From NCBI RefSeq assembly GCF_010500845.1, contig NZ_JAAAMI010000010.1:62001-126000 (forward strand): DNA of 64,000 bases. The letters are read 5' to 3'. Numbering within the stretch: position 1 is the first letter of the stretch; each line of letters opens with the position of its first letter. Of the stretch, positions 17,646 through 26,552 are shown piece after piece. Source of the stretch: Flagellimonas sediminis (lineage in GTDB: Bacteria > Bacteroidota > Bacteroidia > Flavobacteriales > Flavobacteriaceae). The position numbers and the translations under genes were made by a program. The notes beneath the pieces are model-generated. The model had not been told where the DNA came from. It did not search any database and saw only the letters and a program-made list of their open reading frames with translations.

Positions 17646-18454
17646 TTGCCTTTGTAGCTGTACCTTCTTTTTTGGTTCTCTTCCTCGTAGGCCAATAGTT
17701 CGGCTTGCGGAATTACTTTTAAAAAGGAAGGATGTTGTTCAATGGCATACTCCAACTTCTCCAAAATGGCATCGACAGATTCATTGTCGTAGTCAATATC
17801 CAAAGGTTGTTTAATTTGCATAGATTGCAAAATCCCTTTCTTTTTCACACGCAGCCCTTTTTTATCGAATGACCTTCTAAAACCATCGATCACCACCGGC
17901 ACAACAACCGGTTTGTATTTTTTGATGATGTGAGCGGTACCCTTTCTTAAAGGTTTCCAAGGAGTTGTGGTCCCTTGTGGAAAAGTGATTACCCAACCAT
18001 CATCAAGTGCCTTCCCAATATTGGTGATATCGCTGAATTTTACCTGTCGGTTCACATCCTGCCCGCCGGCTCTCCAAGTCCTTTCAATACTGATGGAACC
18101 AGCATACGCCAAAATTTTGGTAAGCAGGCTTTTCTTCATGGTCTCCTTGGCGGCCACGTAGTAAATGTTCAATTTTGGGTACCAGAGATAACCTAAATTC
18201 TTGATGTTGTCCTCCCTTCCACTTAAACTGGCATTGAAAACATGGAACATGGCCACTACATCGGCAAAATAGGTTTGGTGATTGCTTACAAAAAGTACAT
18301 TGTTCTCCGGAAGGTCACGGATTATTTGTGAACCCTCAATCTCCAATGTATTGAAGCCCTTATAACGTTGATGCGTCATCATACCCGCAATGCGGATCAA
18401 CCAACGTTTCAGGAACAAAATATGACCAAAAGGATTTCTCTTGAAAAGGCCCAT
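17642..18454 (-). CDS. 1-acyl-glycerol-3-phosphate acyltransferase-like (PlsC family)
   Basis: About 270 residues from MGLFKRNPFG at 18454. The longer frame to 18526 runs into the Nudix gene. Motif I reads SNHQTYFAD, where His59 and Asp65 are separated by five residues rather than the canonical four. Motif III reads FPQGTTTPW, with Gln where FPEGT is usual. The fold otherwise matches PlsC-like acyltransferases that act on lysophosphatidic acid or related lipids at the inner membrane. Specificity is therefore uncertain. It is encoded 37 bases after the Nudix gene and probably in the same transcript. Confidence 0.82.
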   Translation of the reverse strand: MGLFKRNPFGHILFLKRWLIRIAGMMTHQRYKGFNTLEIEGSQIIRDLPENNVLFVSNHQTYFADVVAMFHVFNASLSGREDNIKNLGYLWYPKLNIYYVAAKETMKKSLLTKILAYAGSISIERTWRAGGQDVNRQVKFSDITNIGKALDDGWVITFPQGTTTPWKPLRKGTAHIIKKYKPVVVPVVIDGFRRSFDKKGLRVKKKGILQSMQIKQPLDIDYDNESVDAILEKLEYAIEQHPSFLKVIPQAELLAYEEENQKRRYSYKGN

Positions 18455-18491
18455 GGGGTTTGGTATTGTTGACAAATTTACAAAATCGCGG

Positions 18492-19133
18492 TTAAAGGAC
18501 TTGTTGCAAAAGTTCCCTGATTTCACTCAACATCATGGCCGTGGCACCCCAAACCGTATAACCATTTAATTTATAAGCTGGTACGTTTATATTTTTTGCA
18601 TACGAAGTGCTTAAATTTTCTTGGATCAAACTCGAATCGTCCATAAAGTCGCGCAAATATACCTCCACCAATCGTTCAACTTCGCTTTCATCCTTCACAA
18701 AAGGCTTTGGATTGGGGTAAATGCCAATAAAGGGTTGTACCAAAAAATTACTGGGCGGAATGTAAACTTCACTGAGTTCCTTGATCACCTGTACAGTGGA
18801 TGGCAATACCCCAACCTCTTCATGGGTCTCCCTTAAGGCCGTGTCCAACAGGTCCCTATCATGATCTTCCAATTTTCCTCCGGGGAAACCAATTTGGTTG
18901 GAATGGACCCCTTCGTAAACCTTTCTTAAAATCAAAAGCAACCGCGTCTGCTGTTCCAGATCAGGGTAAAAAAGGGCCAGAACTCCTGCCCTTTTAGGAT
19001 TGGCATCTTCAATTTTGTTTTCCTTTAACCACTGAATCCGTAATGCCGGGGACATTTTATGGTGGGAAACCTCACCAGGTAGTGGGAGATTTTTTAAATT
19101 TAAAGCCCGTTGACAAAAATCGTTAAAATTCAT
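18492..19133 (-). CDS. Nudix hydrolase, CoA pyrophosphatase type
   Basis: About 213 residues from MNFNDFCQRA at 19133. The longer frame to 19253 overlaps the divergent cyclophilin gene and adds atypical sequence. The Nudix box is GGKLEDHDRDLLDTALRETH followed by EEVG, preceded by the NQIGFP motif of the UPF0035/NudL group. Relatives hydrolyse coenzyme A and similar nucleoside diphosphate derivatives. Its start codon overlaps the divergent cyclophilin start codon by two bases. Confidence 0.88.
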   Translation of the reverse strand: MNFNDFCQRALNLKNLPLPGEVSHHKMSPALRIQWLKENKIEDANPKRAGVLALFYPDLEQQTRLLLILRKVYEGVHSNQIGFPGGKLEDHDRDLLDTALRETHEEVGVLPSTVQVIKELSEVYIPPSNFLVQPFIGIYPNPKPFVKDESEVERLVEVYLRDFMDDSSLIQENLSTSYAKNINVPAYKLNGYTVWGATAMMLSEIRELLQQVL

Positions 19134-19848
19134 GTTGTTGAAACCGTCCATATTCACCGCGGGTATCCTGTTTATCTTTTGTATTTCTTGCGGCGAAAAC
19201 CCTAAAAATAACGCAGACAAAGTTGAGGAAAAAATTGAAAAGATCGACTCCATTCCTCAAATGGAAAAAGACACCATTACACATGAAAAAGATACAGCCT
19301 TTGTATTGACAGAGGAAAATGCCATCGATTTCTTTTTTAACTACAACAAAACCTTGAAGAAAAACAAGGTCAAAATCACTACGAACATGGGTAGTTTTAC
19401 CTTAGAACTCTATGACAACGTTCCCTACCACAAGGCCAATTTCATCTATTTGGCCCGTCAAAAATATTTTGACAGCACCCAATTCCATAGAGTGGTGAAG
19501 GATTTCATTATCCAAGGTGGAAATTCCGATGACAAACGAACTGCTCTAAAGCGCCAAAAAATAGGACGTTACCTGTTGCCTCCAGATGCCAAAAAAGGAT
19601 ACCGACATGACAGGGGCACCATTTCCATGCCCAGTAGCGAAAGGGACAATCCACATAAATTGGCCTCTCCTTATGAATTCTTTATTGTGGTCACCAAACC
19701 GGGATCCTACCATTTGGACGGCTCTTATACCCCCTTTGGAAAGGTCATTGAAGGGATGGATGTGGTGGACAAAATCAATCAAGTGACCGTTGGTGACGGG
19801 GACTGGCCTTTAAAAAATGTTTATATCCTAAAGGCCGAGGTATTGTGA
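19132..19848 (+). CDS. Cyclophilin-type peptidyl-prolyl isomerase, lipoprotein
   Basis: 238 residues. A lipoprotein signal ends CISC (Cys20). A charged linker of about 60 residues leads to the cyclophilin domain, which starts KVKITTNMGSFTLELYDNVP. FHRVVKDFIIQGGN carries the catalytic Arg and Gln positions. The protein should act in the envelope as a folding catalyst. TTG codons at 19135 and 19138 are alternative starts that would avoid the overlap with the Nudix start. Confidence 0.9.
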   Translation: MLLKPSIFTAGILFIFCISCGENPKNNADKVEEKIEKIDSIPQMEKDTITHEKDTAFVLTEENAIDFFFNYNKTLKKNKVKITTNMGSFTLELYDNVPYHKANFIYLARQKYFDSTQFHRVVKDFIIQGGNSDDKRTALKRQKIGRYLLPPDAKKGYRHDRGTISMPSSERDNPHKLASPYEFFIVVTKPGSYHLDGSYTPFGKVIEGMDVVDKINQVTVGDGDWPLKNVYILKAEVL

Positions 19849-19870
19849 CCGAATCAAAAAAAATCTAATT

Positions 19871-19878
19871 TAGTTTTG
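19871..19878 (+). promoter_or_regulatory. -7 box for the dienelactone hydrolase gene
   Basis: TAGTTTTG matches TAnnTTTG and lies 20 bases before the ATG at 19899. A TTG at 19843-19845 is 25 bases upstream, slightly too far for a standard -33 element. Confidence 0.45.
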
Positions 19879-19898
19879 AACGGAACAACTAACTCATA

Positions 19899-20618
19899 AT
19901 GATTAAAACTAACAAATTCAGCTACCAAGGTACCGGTCATATCTTTGAGGGCGTAATTGCCCATGATGCCAGCCTTGAAGGAAAACGCCCCGTTGTCATG
20001 GTTGCCCACACCTGGATGGGACAGTCCCAGTTTGAAACGGACAAAGCCATTGAACTTGCCAAACTTGGTTATTTGGCATTTGCCGTGGATGTTTATGGTA
20101 AGGGCAAAAGGGCCAAAAATGCGGAACAGGCCGAAGAATTCATGAACGAAATGCTCGAAAATCGCCAAGCATTATTGGATAGGTTGCTCTTGGCTTTTCA
20201 GGAAATTAAAAAACATGAATTGGCCGATACCGATAAAACTGCCATTATCGGGTTCTGCTTTGGTGGAAAATGTGCCTTGGATCTTGCCCGATCGGGTATC
20301 GATATTAAAGGAACCGTTTGTTTCCATGGTATTTTTGATCCGCCGGGATTGGAACAAGAAGGTGATATATTATCCAAAATCTTGGTGCTCCATGGTTGGG
20401 AGGATCCCCTTGCGTTTCCAAAAGACATTATTTCCTTGGGATATGAGCTTACCGAAAGGAACGCTATTTGGGAGATGGACGTGTTCGGACACACTGGTCA
20501 TGCGTTCACCAATCCCAATGCCAATGCACCCGATCAGGGAATGATGTTCAATCAACTGGCAAACGATCGTTCTTGGCTGCGGATGACCAAGTTTTTTGAA
20601 GAGGTGTTTGTAGGCTGA
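19899..20618 (+). CDS. Dienelactone hydrolase family protein
   Basis: 239 residues, alpha/beta hydrolase fold, no signal peptide. The Cys nucleophile is C120 in IIGFCFGGKC. The acid is D169 in HGWEDP and the histidine is H201 in GHTGHAF. Dienelactone hydrolases open lactones in aromatic degradation, but most single-copy members have unknown substrates and no aromatic pathway gene is nearby. The 3' end overlaps the convergent DoxX-like gene by 71 bases. Confidence 0.9.
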   Translation: MIKTNKFSYQGTGHIFEGVIAHDASLEGKRPVVMVAHTWMGQSQFETDKAIELAKLGYLAFAVDVYGKGKRAKNAEQAEEFMNEMLENRQALLDRLLLAFQEIKKHELADTDKTAIIGFCFGGKCALDLARSGIDIKGTVCFHGIFDPPGLEQEGDILSKILVLHGWEDPLAFPKDIISLGYELTERNAIWEMDVFGHTGHAFTNPNANAPDQGMMFNQLANDRSWLRMTKFFEEVFVG

Positions 20619-21087
20619 TACCCCCGCCATAAACAACTTCTTTATCGGGTTTTTCCCCTTGGACATGCACCACTTTTACCTTCTTTCCTTCATAAATGGA
20701 AAGCAAGGCTGCCAGTATTACGATATTTTTTACGATATATTGACCAACCAATGTCAAAGCAAACGGTCCACTGGTGAATACCTCATCCGGAAAGAAAAGA
20801 AATGGAGTAAAGGTAAGAACCATATGCACTATGGCAATGATGACCGCTGTTCTTTTAAAGAGTTGACTGATCAACAAAATGCCTAGCCCAACCTCCCATA
20901 TAGCCAATAGGATGATAGAAACTTCATCCGCCAATAATCCAAAGGTTAAATGGTGAATGGTGTTCTTGGCCAGACCCTCTGCCGGACTCAGATTGGGAAC
21001 GAATTTTAGGGCCCCGAACCATAGGTAAACAACACCTATGGCGATGGAAATCCATTTGTGATTGGTTTTTAATTTAGTTGCGTCCAT
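20548..21087 (-). CDS. DoxX-like integral membrane protein
   Basis: 179 residues with four or five predicted membrane helices and the YLWFGALKFVP motif near the start, as in DoxX/MauE-type proteins. It starts 11 bases after the TonB-dependent receptor and is probably translated from the same mRNA. The last 23 residues lie antisense to the end of the dienelactone hydrolase gene and look unstructured, so the frame may have been extended by loss of an earlier stop. DoxX relatives take part in quinone-linked sulfur or thiol redox reactions; the role here is unknown. Confidence 0.8.
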   Translation of the reverse strand: MDATKLKTNHKWISIAIGVVYLWFGALKFVPNLSPAEGLAKNTIHHLTFGLLADEVSIILLAIWEVGLGILLISQLFKRTAVIIAIVHMVLTFTPFLFFPDEVFTSGPFALTLVGQYIVKNIVILAALLSIYEGKKVKVVHVQGEKPDKEVVYGGGISLQTPLQKTWSSAAKNDRLPVD

Positions 21088-21097
21088 TATTTTGAGA

Positions 21098-23752
21098 TTA
21101 AATTTTCATATTGATTCCAAAAATGACCTGACGAAAGCCGCCAGCAAAAATGCCAGAAGTGGCCCTATTCAACCTTGATGCACGGTATACGTCATCCATT
21201 ATATTTTTCCCATTGACAAAAACAGTGGCATCTACCTTATCACCTATGTTAAAATCATAGTTTACAAAGGCATCCACGGTGGTGTAGGAAGGTAATTCCC
21301 CAATGGCACCATCTGCGGATTCGTTCACAAAATTGTGAAACTCGGTATACTGTGTCCCTACGTGCTGCACACTTAATCCACTTGAAAATCCCCTCCAATC
21401 ATAGTTCAATCCAAGGTTCATGTTGATTTTTGGAGTGTAAGGTGCTTCGGTATCGGATAGCCCACCGTCACCAAAGGTGATCACACTTTTGGTAATATTG
21501 GCAAAGTCGGCAGCATCGATAGTGGCATCGGTTAAAAGGGTCTCACCTGTCCCTTCATCCACATAAATTTCAAATGCGTTTCTGTTTGCATTTACTTTGT
21601 TGATGTATTCGTCTTGTGTAGCCGTACTGTGGATGACCTGTGAGAACAAATCTTTATCCTCCAAGCGACCTTCCATTACTTTGGAATGCAAGTAGGTTAC
21701 ATTGGCCAAAAAATGGAGTTGATGGTCATTCTTTTTGAACAATTCTGCATTGATGGCCATTTCTATGCCTTGCACATTGATCTTGCCCAACTCACTGAAA
21801 ACTTCATTCCTACCTCCTGCGTAGAAGTTTTTGCTGGCATTGTGAAAATAGGTCAATTGTCCTTGAATGCAGTTTTTCAGCAAGCTGCCTCTCCATCCCA
21901 ACTCTTTGTTCCAACTCAATTCAGGATCAATGTTGATACTCTGACCTGCCAATGGATTGGTGACCACCCCATTCTGTTCCACCAAGAATCCAAACACCTT
22001 GGAAGGAGCAATCATCCCTTCGTAAATACTGCCATAGAACTCCCCTTTGCCATATCTATGACTCAGGGTCAAGCCTGGCAAAAATTGATTGTATACATTG
22101 GGCTCCCTACCTTCGGAAGCACTTTGCAAATCTGGATCTTGGGCCAAGGCCAACAAGTTTTGGCGATACATGTCCACGTGTTCAAAGCGTAGAATGGGAA
22201 TTGCGGACAGATTTCCAAAATGGAACTCGTTTCTCACATACCCATTGGCAGACCAAAGCCGGTACCAGAGGTCTGTAGTGGTCCTTCCATTCCGTGCCCA
22301 GCGGGAACTATCGGCCTGCAGGAAAACATCCTTAAAGGTTTCCCGATGTAAATTGATGCCCGCCTCAAATTCGCTAGGAGCGTTAAAAGCTTCCCATTTT
22401 GCTTTGATGGTCTCTTTGATTCCAGAAACCTTATAAATCCATCGACTATCCGTAGTACTTTCACGTCCGTTCTGAACACGGCCCACTATCACATAATCCT
22501 CATCGCCAAATGTTTTTCCAGCCAAATACCAGTAGCGGTCGGCAAAAATATCATCCCCTACATAATCCTGGACCTCCGAAGCCTTGACTTTTGCCGTCAC
22601 CTGTCGCCACCAGTCCCTTTCAAAATCGGAGGCATATACTTTTGTGGTAAGACTCAAGTTTTCATGGAGCAGCCATTTGTGAATGATGTCCACTCCGTAC
22701 CTCCTCATGGTAAACTGATCGGCATCCAACGGATTTTGGGTATAGTCCGTCTCAAAGGTAAAAGGTGTTTGGGAACTCAGGGAGGCCTGGTTATCCTCAA
22801 ACTGTCCGCTTACTTTAAAATACAAGGATTGGTCCTCGGATAGTTGGGCAAATATCTTGGCGTTCAGGTTGAGAATCTCCACGGAGGAATTGTCGGTAAA
22901 CCCATCAAACTTTTTATAGACCCCTTCCACCAAGCCACCTATTTGGTTCCAAGTGCCTCCATAGGAAAACAACCCGGAAGTATAGTTTCGTTGTCCTCCG
23001 GTCAACTTCAGTCGCAAAGTTGGTTTCTGGGGAGGTAGAGCAGTGATGTAATTCACGGCCCCGTACATATTGTTCGGGCCATACTTGAGCAAATCAGCTC
23101 CTTTATAGACTTCAATCGAGGTGATCCGGTCACTCACTGGATTGTAATAGGCGCCAGGTGCAATATAGGGCGCCGGTGCAGATGGGGTGCCATCTTCCAT
23201 GAGCAATACCTTTTTGGAACGCCTTCCCCAAGATCCCCTGATACTGATGTTGGGCCTATTGGACAATCCCATGTCACCAACAATGTTCACCCCTGGAATG
23301 GTACGTAATACCTCTTCGGTACTCAAAGGGTTTATATTTTGAAGTGTGACTGGATTGATTCGAAAATTACTTCCCACAAAGTCTGTCTTGAAATTTTTGG
23401 GCGACGCACTTACAATGACCTCATCCAAGGTGGTATTCGATCTAGTGAGTGCAATGGTCCCCAAATCCGTATTTGATGATGAAATGGCAATTTCCACATC
23501 TTCATACCCCAAATACTTTACCACAATTGCGCGATCCTCCCTGCCTACCTGTATGACAAACTTTCCAAAATCATCCGTAAGCGTTCCCTTTCCATTGGAA
23601 GACACCACAATTTGGGCACCCAATAAAGGCTGTCCATCTGCCGCATCAACCACTTTTCCACTCAGATTTATTTGGGTACGGCTCAAATATCCTGAGAAAA
23701 TAAAAATTATAAAATAGAAGGTTGTAATTCGAAATTTACAAAGGACAATCAT
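21098..23752 (-). CDS. TonB-dependent outer-membrane receptor
   Basis: 884 residues. A signal peptide is followed by a carboxypeptidase-like beta-sandwich (about 28-105: LSGKVVDAADGQPLLGA to VKYLGYEDV). The plug domain holds STEEVLRTIPGVNIVGD and NISIRGSWGRR, followed by a 22-strand barrel ending in a charged terminus. The plug motifs are of the FecA/siderophore type rather than SusC. No SusD gene is nearby, so the ligand is more likely a metal complex or small molecule than a glycan. It forms a minus-strand unit with the upstream barrel protein and the downstream DoxX-like gene. A perfect palindrome sits just upstream of its start codon. Confidence 0.92.
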   Translation of the reverse strand: MIVLCKFRITTFYFIIFIFSGYLSRTQINLSGKVVDAADGQPLLGAQIVVSSNGKGTLTDDFGKFVIQVGREDRAIVVKYLGYEDVEIAISSSNTDLGTIALTRSNTTLDEVIVSASPKNFKTDFVGSNFRINPVTLQNINPLSTEEVLRTIPGVNIVGDMGLSNRPNISIRGSWGRRSKKVLLMEDGTPSAPAPYIAPGAYYNPVSDRITSIEVYKGADLLKYGPNNMYGAVNYITALPPQKPTLRLKLTGGQRNYTSGLFSYGGTWNQIGGLVEGVYKKFDGFTDNSSVEILNLNAKIFAQLSEDQSLYFKVSGQFEDNQASLSSQTPFTFETDYTQNPLDADQFTMRRYGVDIIHKWLLHENLSLTTKVYASDFERDWWRQVTAKVKASEVQDYVGDDIFADRYWYLAGKTFGDEDYVIVGRVQNGRESTTDSRWIYKVSGIKETIKAKWEAFNAPSEFEAGINLHRETFKDVFLQADSSRWARNGRTTTDLWYRLWSANGYVRNEFHFGNLSAIPILRFEHVDMYRQNLLALAQDPDLQSASEGREPNVYNQFLPGLTLSHRYGKGEFYGSIYEGMIAPSKVFGFLVEQNGVVTNPLAGQSINIDPELSWNKELGWRGSLLKNCIQGQLTYFHNASKNFYAGGRNEVFSELGKINVQGIEMAINAELFKKNDHQLHFLANVTYLHSKVMEGRLEDKDLFSQVIHSTATQDEYINKVNANRNAFEIYVDEGTGETLLTDATIDAADFANITKSVITFGDGGLSDTEAPYTPKINMNLGLNYDWRGFSSGLSVQHVGTQYTEFHNFVNESADGAIGELPSYTTVDAFVNYDFNIGDKVDATVFVNGKNIMDDVYRASRLNRATSGIFAGGFRQVIFGINMKI

Positions 23753-23756
23753 GAAT

Positions 23757-23770
23757 TTTAATCGATTAAA
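23757..23770. promoter_or_regulatory. Operator-like palindrome TTTAATCGATTAAA
   Basis: A perfect 14-base palindrome, four bases from the start codon of the TonB-dependent receptor. Its position suits a repressor site overlapping the ribosome-binding or transcription start region. The regulator is unknown. Confidence 0.4.
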
Positions 23771-23832
23771 TATTTGTGGGACAGGTCAAGGGAAGTTCAA
23801 ACTGCATCCCGGTTCCTTCCTACCTTTTAGCC

Positions 23833-24978
23833 CTAGTTCCTGAATTCATTCATGAGTTCTTGATCCACCTTTACCTTTTTATTGGCGAATCGATACGAGA
23901 TGCCCACATTGATCAAATAATCGGCAAAAGCCGCATCCCCGTTTCTCGGATTACCTGTCAATTCCTGCGTCTGCTTGTCCGTCACACTTTGTGGACGTTC
24001 CCTGCGGACCGCAAAAGGCACATTCAGATTTAGGGCAAAATTGTTTTTCATGAAGGCAATACCCGGATCTATGGAAAGGACATTTCCAGGTCTTCTGAAA
24101 CCTTCGTTGCCCCCGATAAGGTCTTTTACCGGTACACCTTCATATCTTGCTCCCAACGAGCCGGAGAAGTTCGTGCCAAAAGCATGGCTTACCCCTGCAC
24201 GCAACGAAAACTGGTCCGGAACAGCCATAATGGCCTCATTTTGTAAAATGGGACTCAACGTTTCCCTAAAAGTTCTTGTGCCATTGGTTTCCCTAGGATT
24301 GACAAGATAAAATCCACCTCCATAGGCGAAAAATTGTTCCGCAATCTTTTGATAGAATTGAAAATCCACTGTAATCCCGAAACCACCATCGCCAGGTTGT
24401 ATACTTTGATCGACAGGCCTCACTTGAGGGCTCCCCTCTGGGCCAACATTATAGAAAATATCAGAAGCATTGTAATTGCCCGTTGGCAATTTGAGTCCCA
24501 AGCCCAAGGCCAAATTCCCGTTTTGATGTGCCACGGGATCAAAAACCCAATAGCCCACACCTACACGGATATCGGCCAACCCCCTCGAAAAAGTGGTGTT
24601 TCGTTCTTCACGGCCGTGTTCATACAGCGAAGATCGTGTATTGATGACTGTTGGTATGGTGATACTCGTGTACAACCTATCGGAAATGCCATAGGTCAAG
24701 AAGAAATCCCAAGAATGCGAATGATTGATCACTTCCGATCCATTGGCCACACGATCAGGTTCTTCTTCCGTGCCGCGGAAATGGCGAAAGGATTTAAAAT
24801 AACGGTAATTGGTTCCAATTTGAATATCTCCGGGACCCAAAAGATTACTTTCCAGGGTATTCCCCACACAGGAGGAAAAATGCCGAATGGCCACACAGCC
24901 TTGTGCCTGGGCCATATGCGACCCCAAAAAAGAGGTCATGATAAAACATAAAATTGTTAGTGATTGTGTTGTTTTCAT
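23833..24978 (-). CDS. Outer-membrane beta-barrel 'transporter'-like protein
   Basis: About 381 residues from MKTTQSLTIL at 24978. The upstream in-frame ATGs do not start a signal peptide. After the AQAQ cleavage site comes a Cys pair in GCVAIRHFSSC. The rest is a regular series of beta strands with Gly and aromatic girdle residues, such as GLADIRVGVGYWVF and GLGLKLPTG, similar to proteins annotated as transporters or phenol-pathway meta proteins. It ends 80 bases before the TonB-dependent receptor on the same strand. I infer a shared role in uptake across the outer membrane; the substrate is unknown. Confidence 0.75.
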   Translation of the reverse strand: MKTTQSLTILCFIMTSFLGSHMAQAQGCVAIRHFSSCVGNTLESNLLGPGDIQIGTNYRYFKSFRHFRGTEEEPDRVANGSEVINHSHSWDFFLTYGISDRLYTSITIPTVINTRSSLYEHGREERNTTFSRGLADIRVGVGYWVFDPVAHQNGNLALGLGLKLPTGNYNASDIFYNVGPEGSPQVRPVDQSIQPGDGGFGITVDFQFYQKIAEQFFAYGGGFYLVNPRETNGTRTFRETLSPILQNEAIMAVPDQFSLRAGVSHAFGTNFSGSLGARYEGVPVKDLIGGNEGFRRPGNVLSIDPGIAFMKNNFALNLNVPFAVRRERPQSVTDKQTQELTGNPRNGDAAFADYLINVGISYRFANKKVKVDQELMNEFRN

Positions 24979-25177
24979 CGTTTGTTCAGTTGATTGGTTT
25001 GCTCTTAAAGGACCCATCGTAAAATGGACCATTGTCCCTGAATTTGGCAATATGAGAACCAAAGTAGAATTATCAATGATGAAGAACGACTAATGGAAAA
25101 GTAATAATGCTTAACAAACGGTTAATGGGATTAATCAAGAATTAAGCAATTGTATACGGAGGCAAAAGACTCAAATT

Positions 25178-25789
25178 TTAGCTCCTAAATTTGTAAATGT
25201 TAGGTAGGCTGATGCCAAAACAAACTGCCAAAAGTCGAAGGGAAATGACCACTATTATTGCAACGATATAGGCATAACTTTCCTTGAGTGAAAGGGAAAT
25301 GAGCAGAAAATAACTTGCCCCACCCACAATACAAGCCGTGGCATAAATTTCTTTTCTGAAGATCACAGGTATTTCATTACAAAGAATGTCTCGGATCACA
25401 CCGCCAAAACAGGCGGTCATAGTACCCAAGAAGATACACATGATGGGCAAAAGCTCTGCTTCCAATCCCTTTTCCACACCCAGCATAGTATATAGACCTA
25501 TCCCGATGGTATCGAACAAAAACAACGATTTTCGCAGATACTTGAGTTGGTTCACAAAAATGATGGCAAAGACTACGGTTATGAAGATGGTGCCCACATA
25601 GGTTAGGTCCCGCATCCAAACCACCGGTGTGTTCCCAATGAGCAGGTCACGCAAAGTACCTCCCCCTATGGAAGTGACAAAGGCTATTATCAGTACGCCA
25701 AAGAGGTCCAATCGCTTTTCCATGGCCACCAAAACGCCAGAGATGGCAAAGGCCACGGTACCCAAGATATCAATGATCTGGTACAGCAT
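25178..25789 (-). CDS. Trimeric intracellular cation channel-like protein (TRIC/UPF0126)
   Basis: 203 residues, seven predicted helices as an inverted duplication. The paired signature motifs are SIGGGTLRDLLIG in the first half and CFGGVIRDILCNE in the second. Bacterial TRIC homologues are trimeric potassium-permeable channels in the inner membrane. It starts two bases after the RDD gene stop and is probably cotranscribed with it. Confidence 0.9.
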   Translation of the reverse strand: MLYQIIDILGTVAFAISGVLVAMEKRLDLFGVLIIAFVTSIGGGTLRDLLIGNTPVVWMRDLTYVGTIFITVVFAIIFVNQLKYLRKSLFLFDTIGIGLYTMLGVEKGLEAELLPIMCIFLGTMTACFGGVIRDILCNEIPVIFRKEIYATACIVGGASYFLLISLSLKESYAYIVAIIVVISLRLLAVCFGISLPNIYKFRS

Positions 25790-25791
25790 GC

Positions 25792-26517
25792 TTACATTTT
25801 TTGGGTGTAAAAATTATAGTCTTTGAGTACGGTATCCAAATATGGCAGATCATATAGGGAAGAATTGGTTTTCAGTATGCTTTCCACTTTTACGCGCAAG
25901 GCGGTCAACGTTTTAAAATCCCCACTTTTCTTGGCTATGAGATAAGTTTCCTTGATCAAACGCACATCTTTATCCGTAAGCAGTGTCACATTGGTGAATT
26001 GAGGCACATACTCCTCCTCCACTTCTTCCAAAATGGTATGGGTGACCTTGGTTTTCTTCTTGGTGCTGATCACGACCGTACCGGCTGCGGCATCGCCCAC
26101 GCGCTGTCTTTTATCGGAAAAAAGAATGCTCAAAATCCCAATGGAGCCCAAAAAAATCCAAATATCGACCAAACGGAGCATCCAGCGCACCAACAAATTG
26201 CTCCAGTGCACTGGAGTGCCATCCAAACGCACCACCCGCATCTTCATCAACATTTTGCCCACGGTCTGTCCGTTGAACAAGCTGTGCATCAATAAGGAAT
26301 AGAACATGGCCGGTAAAAAAATGAGTGCCGCCAAACCCCGTTGGGTCCAGGTATCCTCATAAATGAATCCAATGATATTGCTGATCACACTGACCAGATA
26401 GGTATACATATAGAGGATGAGTCCATCAATCAAAAAAGCAACGATTCGCTCCCCGAGGCCAACGATTTTATAATCTAGATTGACATTTTGCGTTGTATTG
26501 ATTTGGAGGTTACCCAT
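25792..26517 (-). CDS. RDD-domain membrane protein
   Basis: 241 residues. The RDD domain (about 20-150) has the Arg-Asp-Asp pattern in GLGERIVAFLIDGLIL and the QTVGKMLMKMRVV and DKRQRVGDAAAGT motifs. A cytosolic C-terminal segment of about 80 residues follows. Function unknown; RDD proteins often accompany SpoIIM, MoxR and DUF58 genes. It is divergent from spoIIM across only 35 bases and is likely part of the same functional module. Confidence 0.88.
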   Translation of the reverse strand: MGNLQINTTQNVNLDYKIVGLGERIVAFLIDGLILYMYTYLVSVISNIIGFIYEDTWTQRGLAALIFLPAMFYSLLMHSLFNGQTVGKMLMKMRVVRLDGTPVHWSNLLVRWMLRLVDIWIFLGSIGILSILFSDKRQRVGDAAAGTVVISTKKKTKVTHTILEEVEEEYVPQFTNVTLLTDKDVRLIKETYLIAKKSGDFKTLTALRVKVESILKTNSSLYDLPYLDTVLKDYNFYTQKM

Positions 26518-26552
26518 ATAACCGTATTTTTAGATTTTAGGAAATTCCACGT

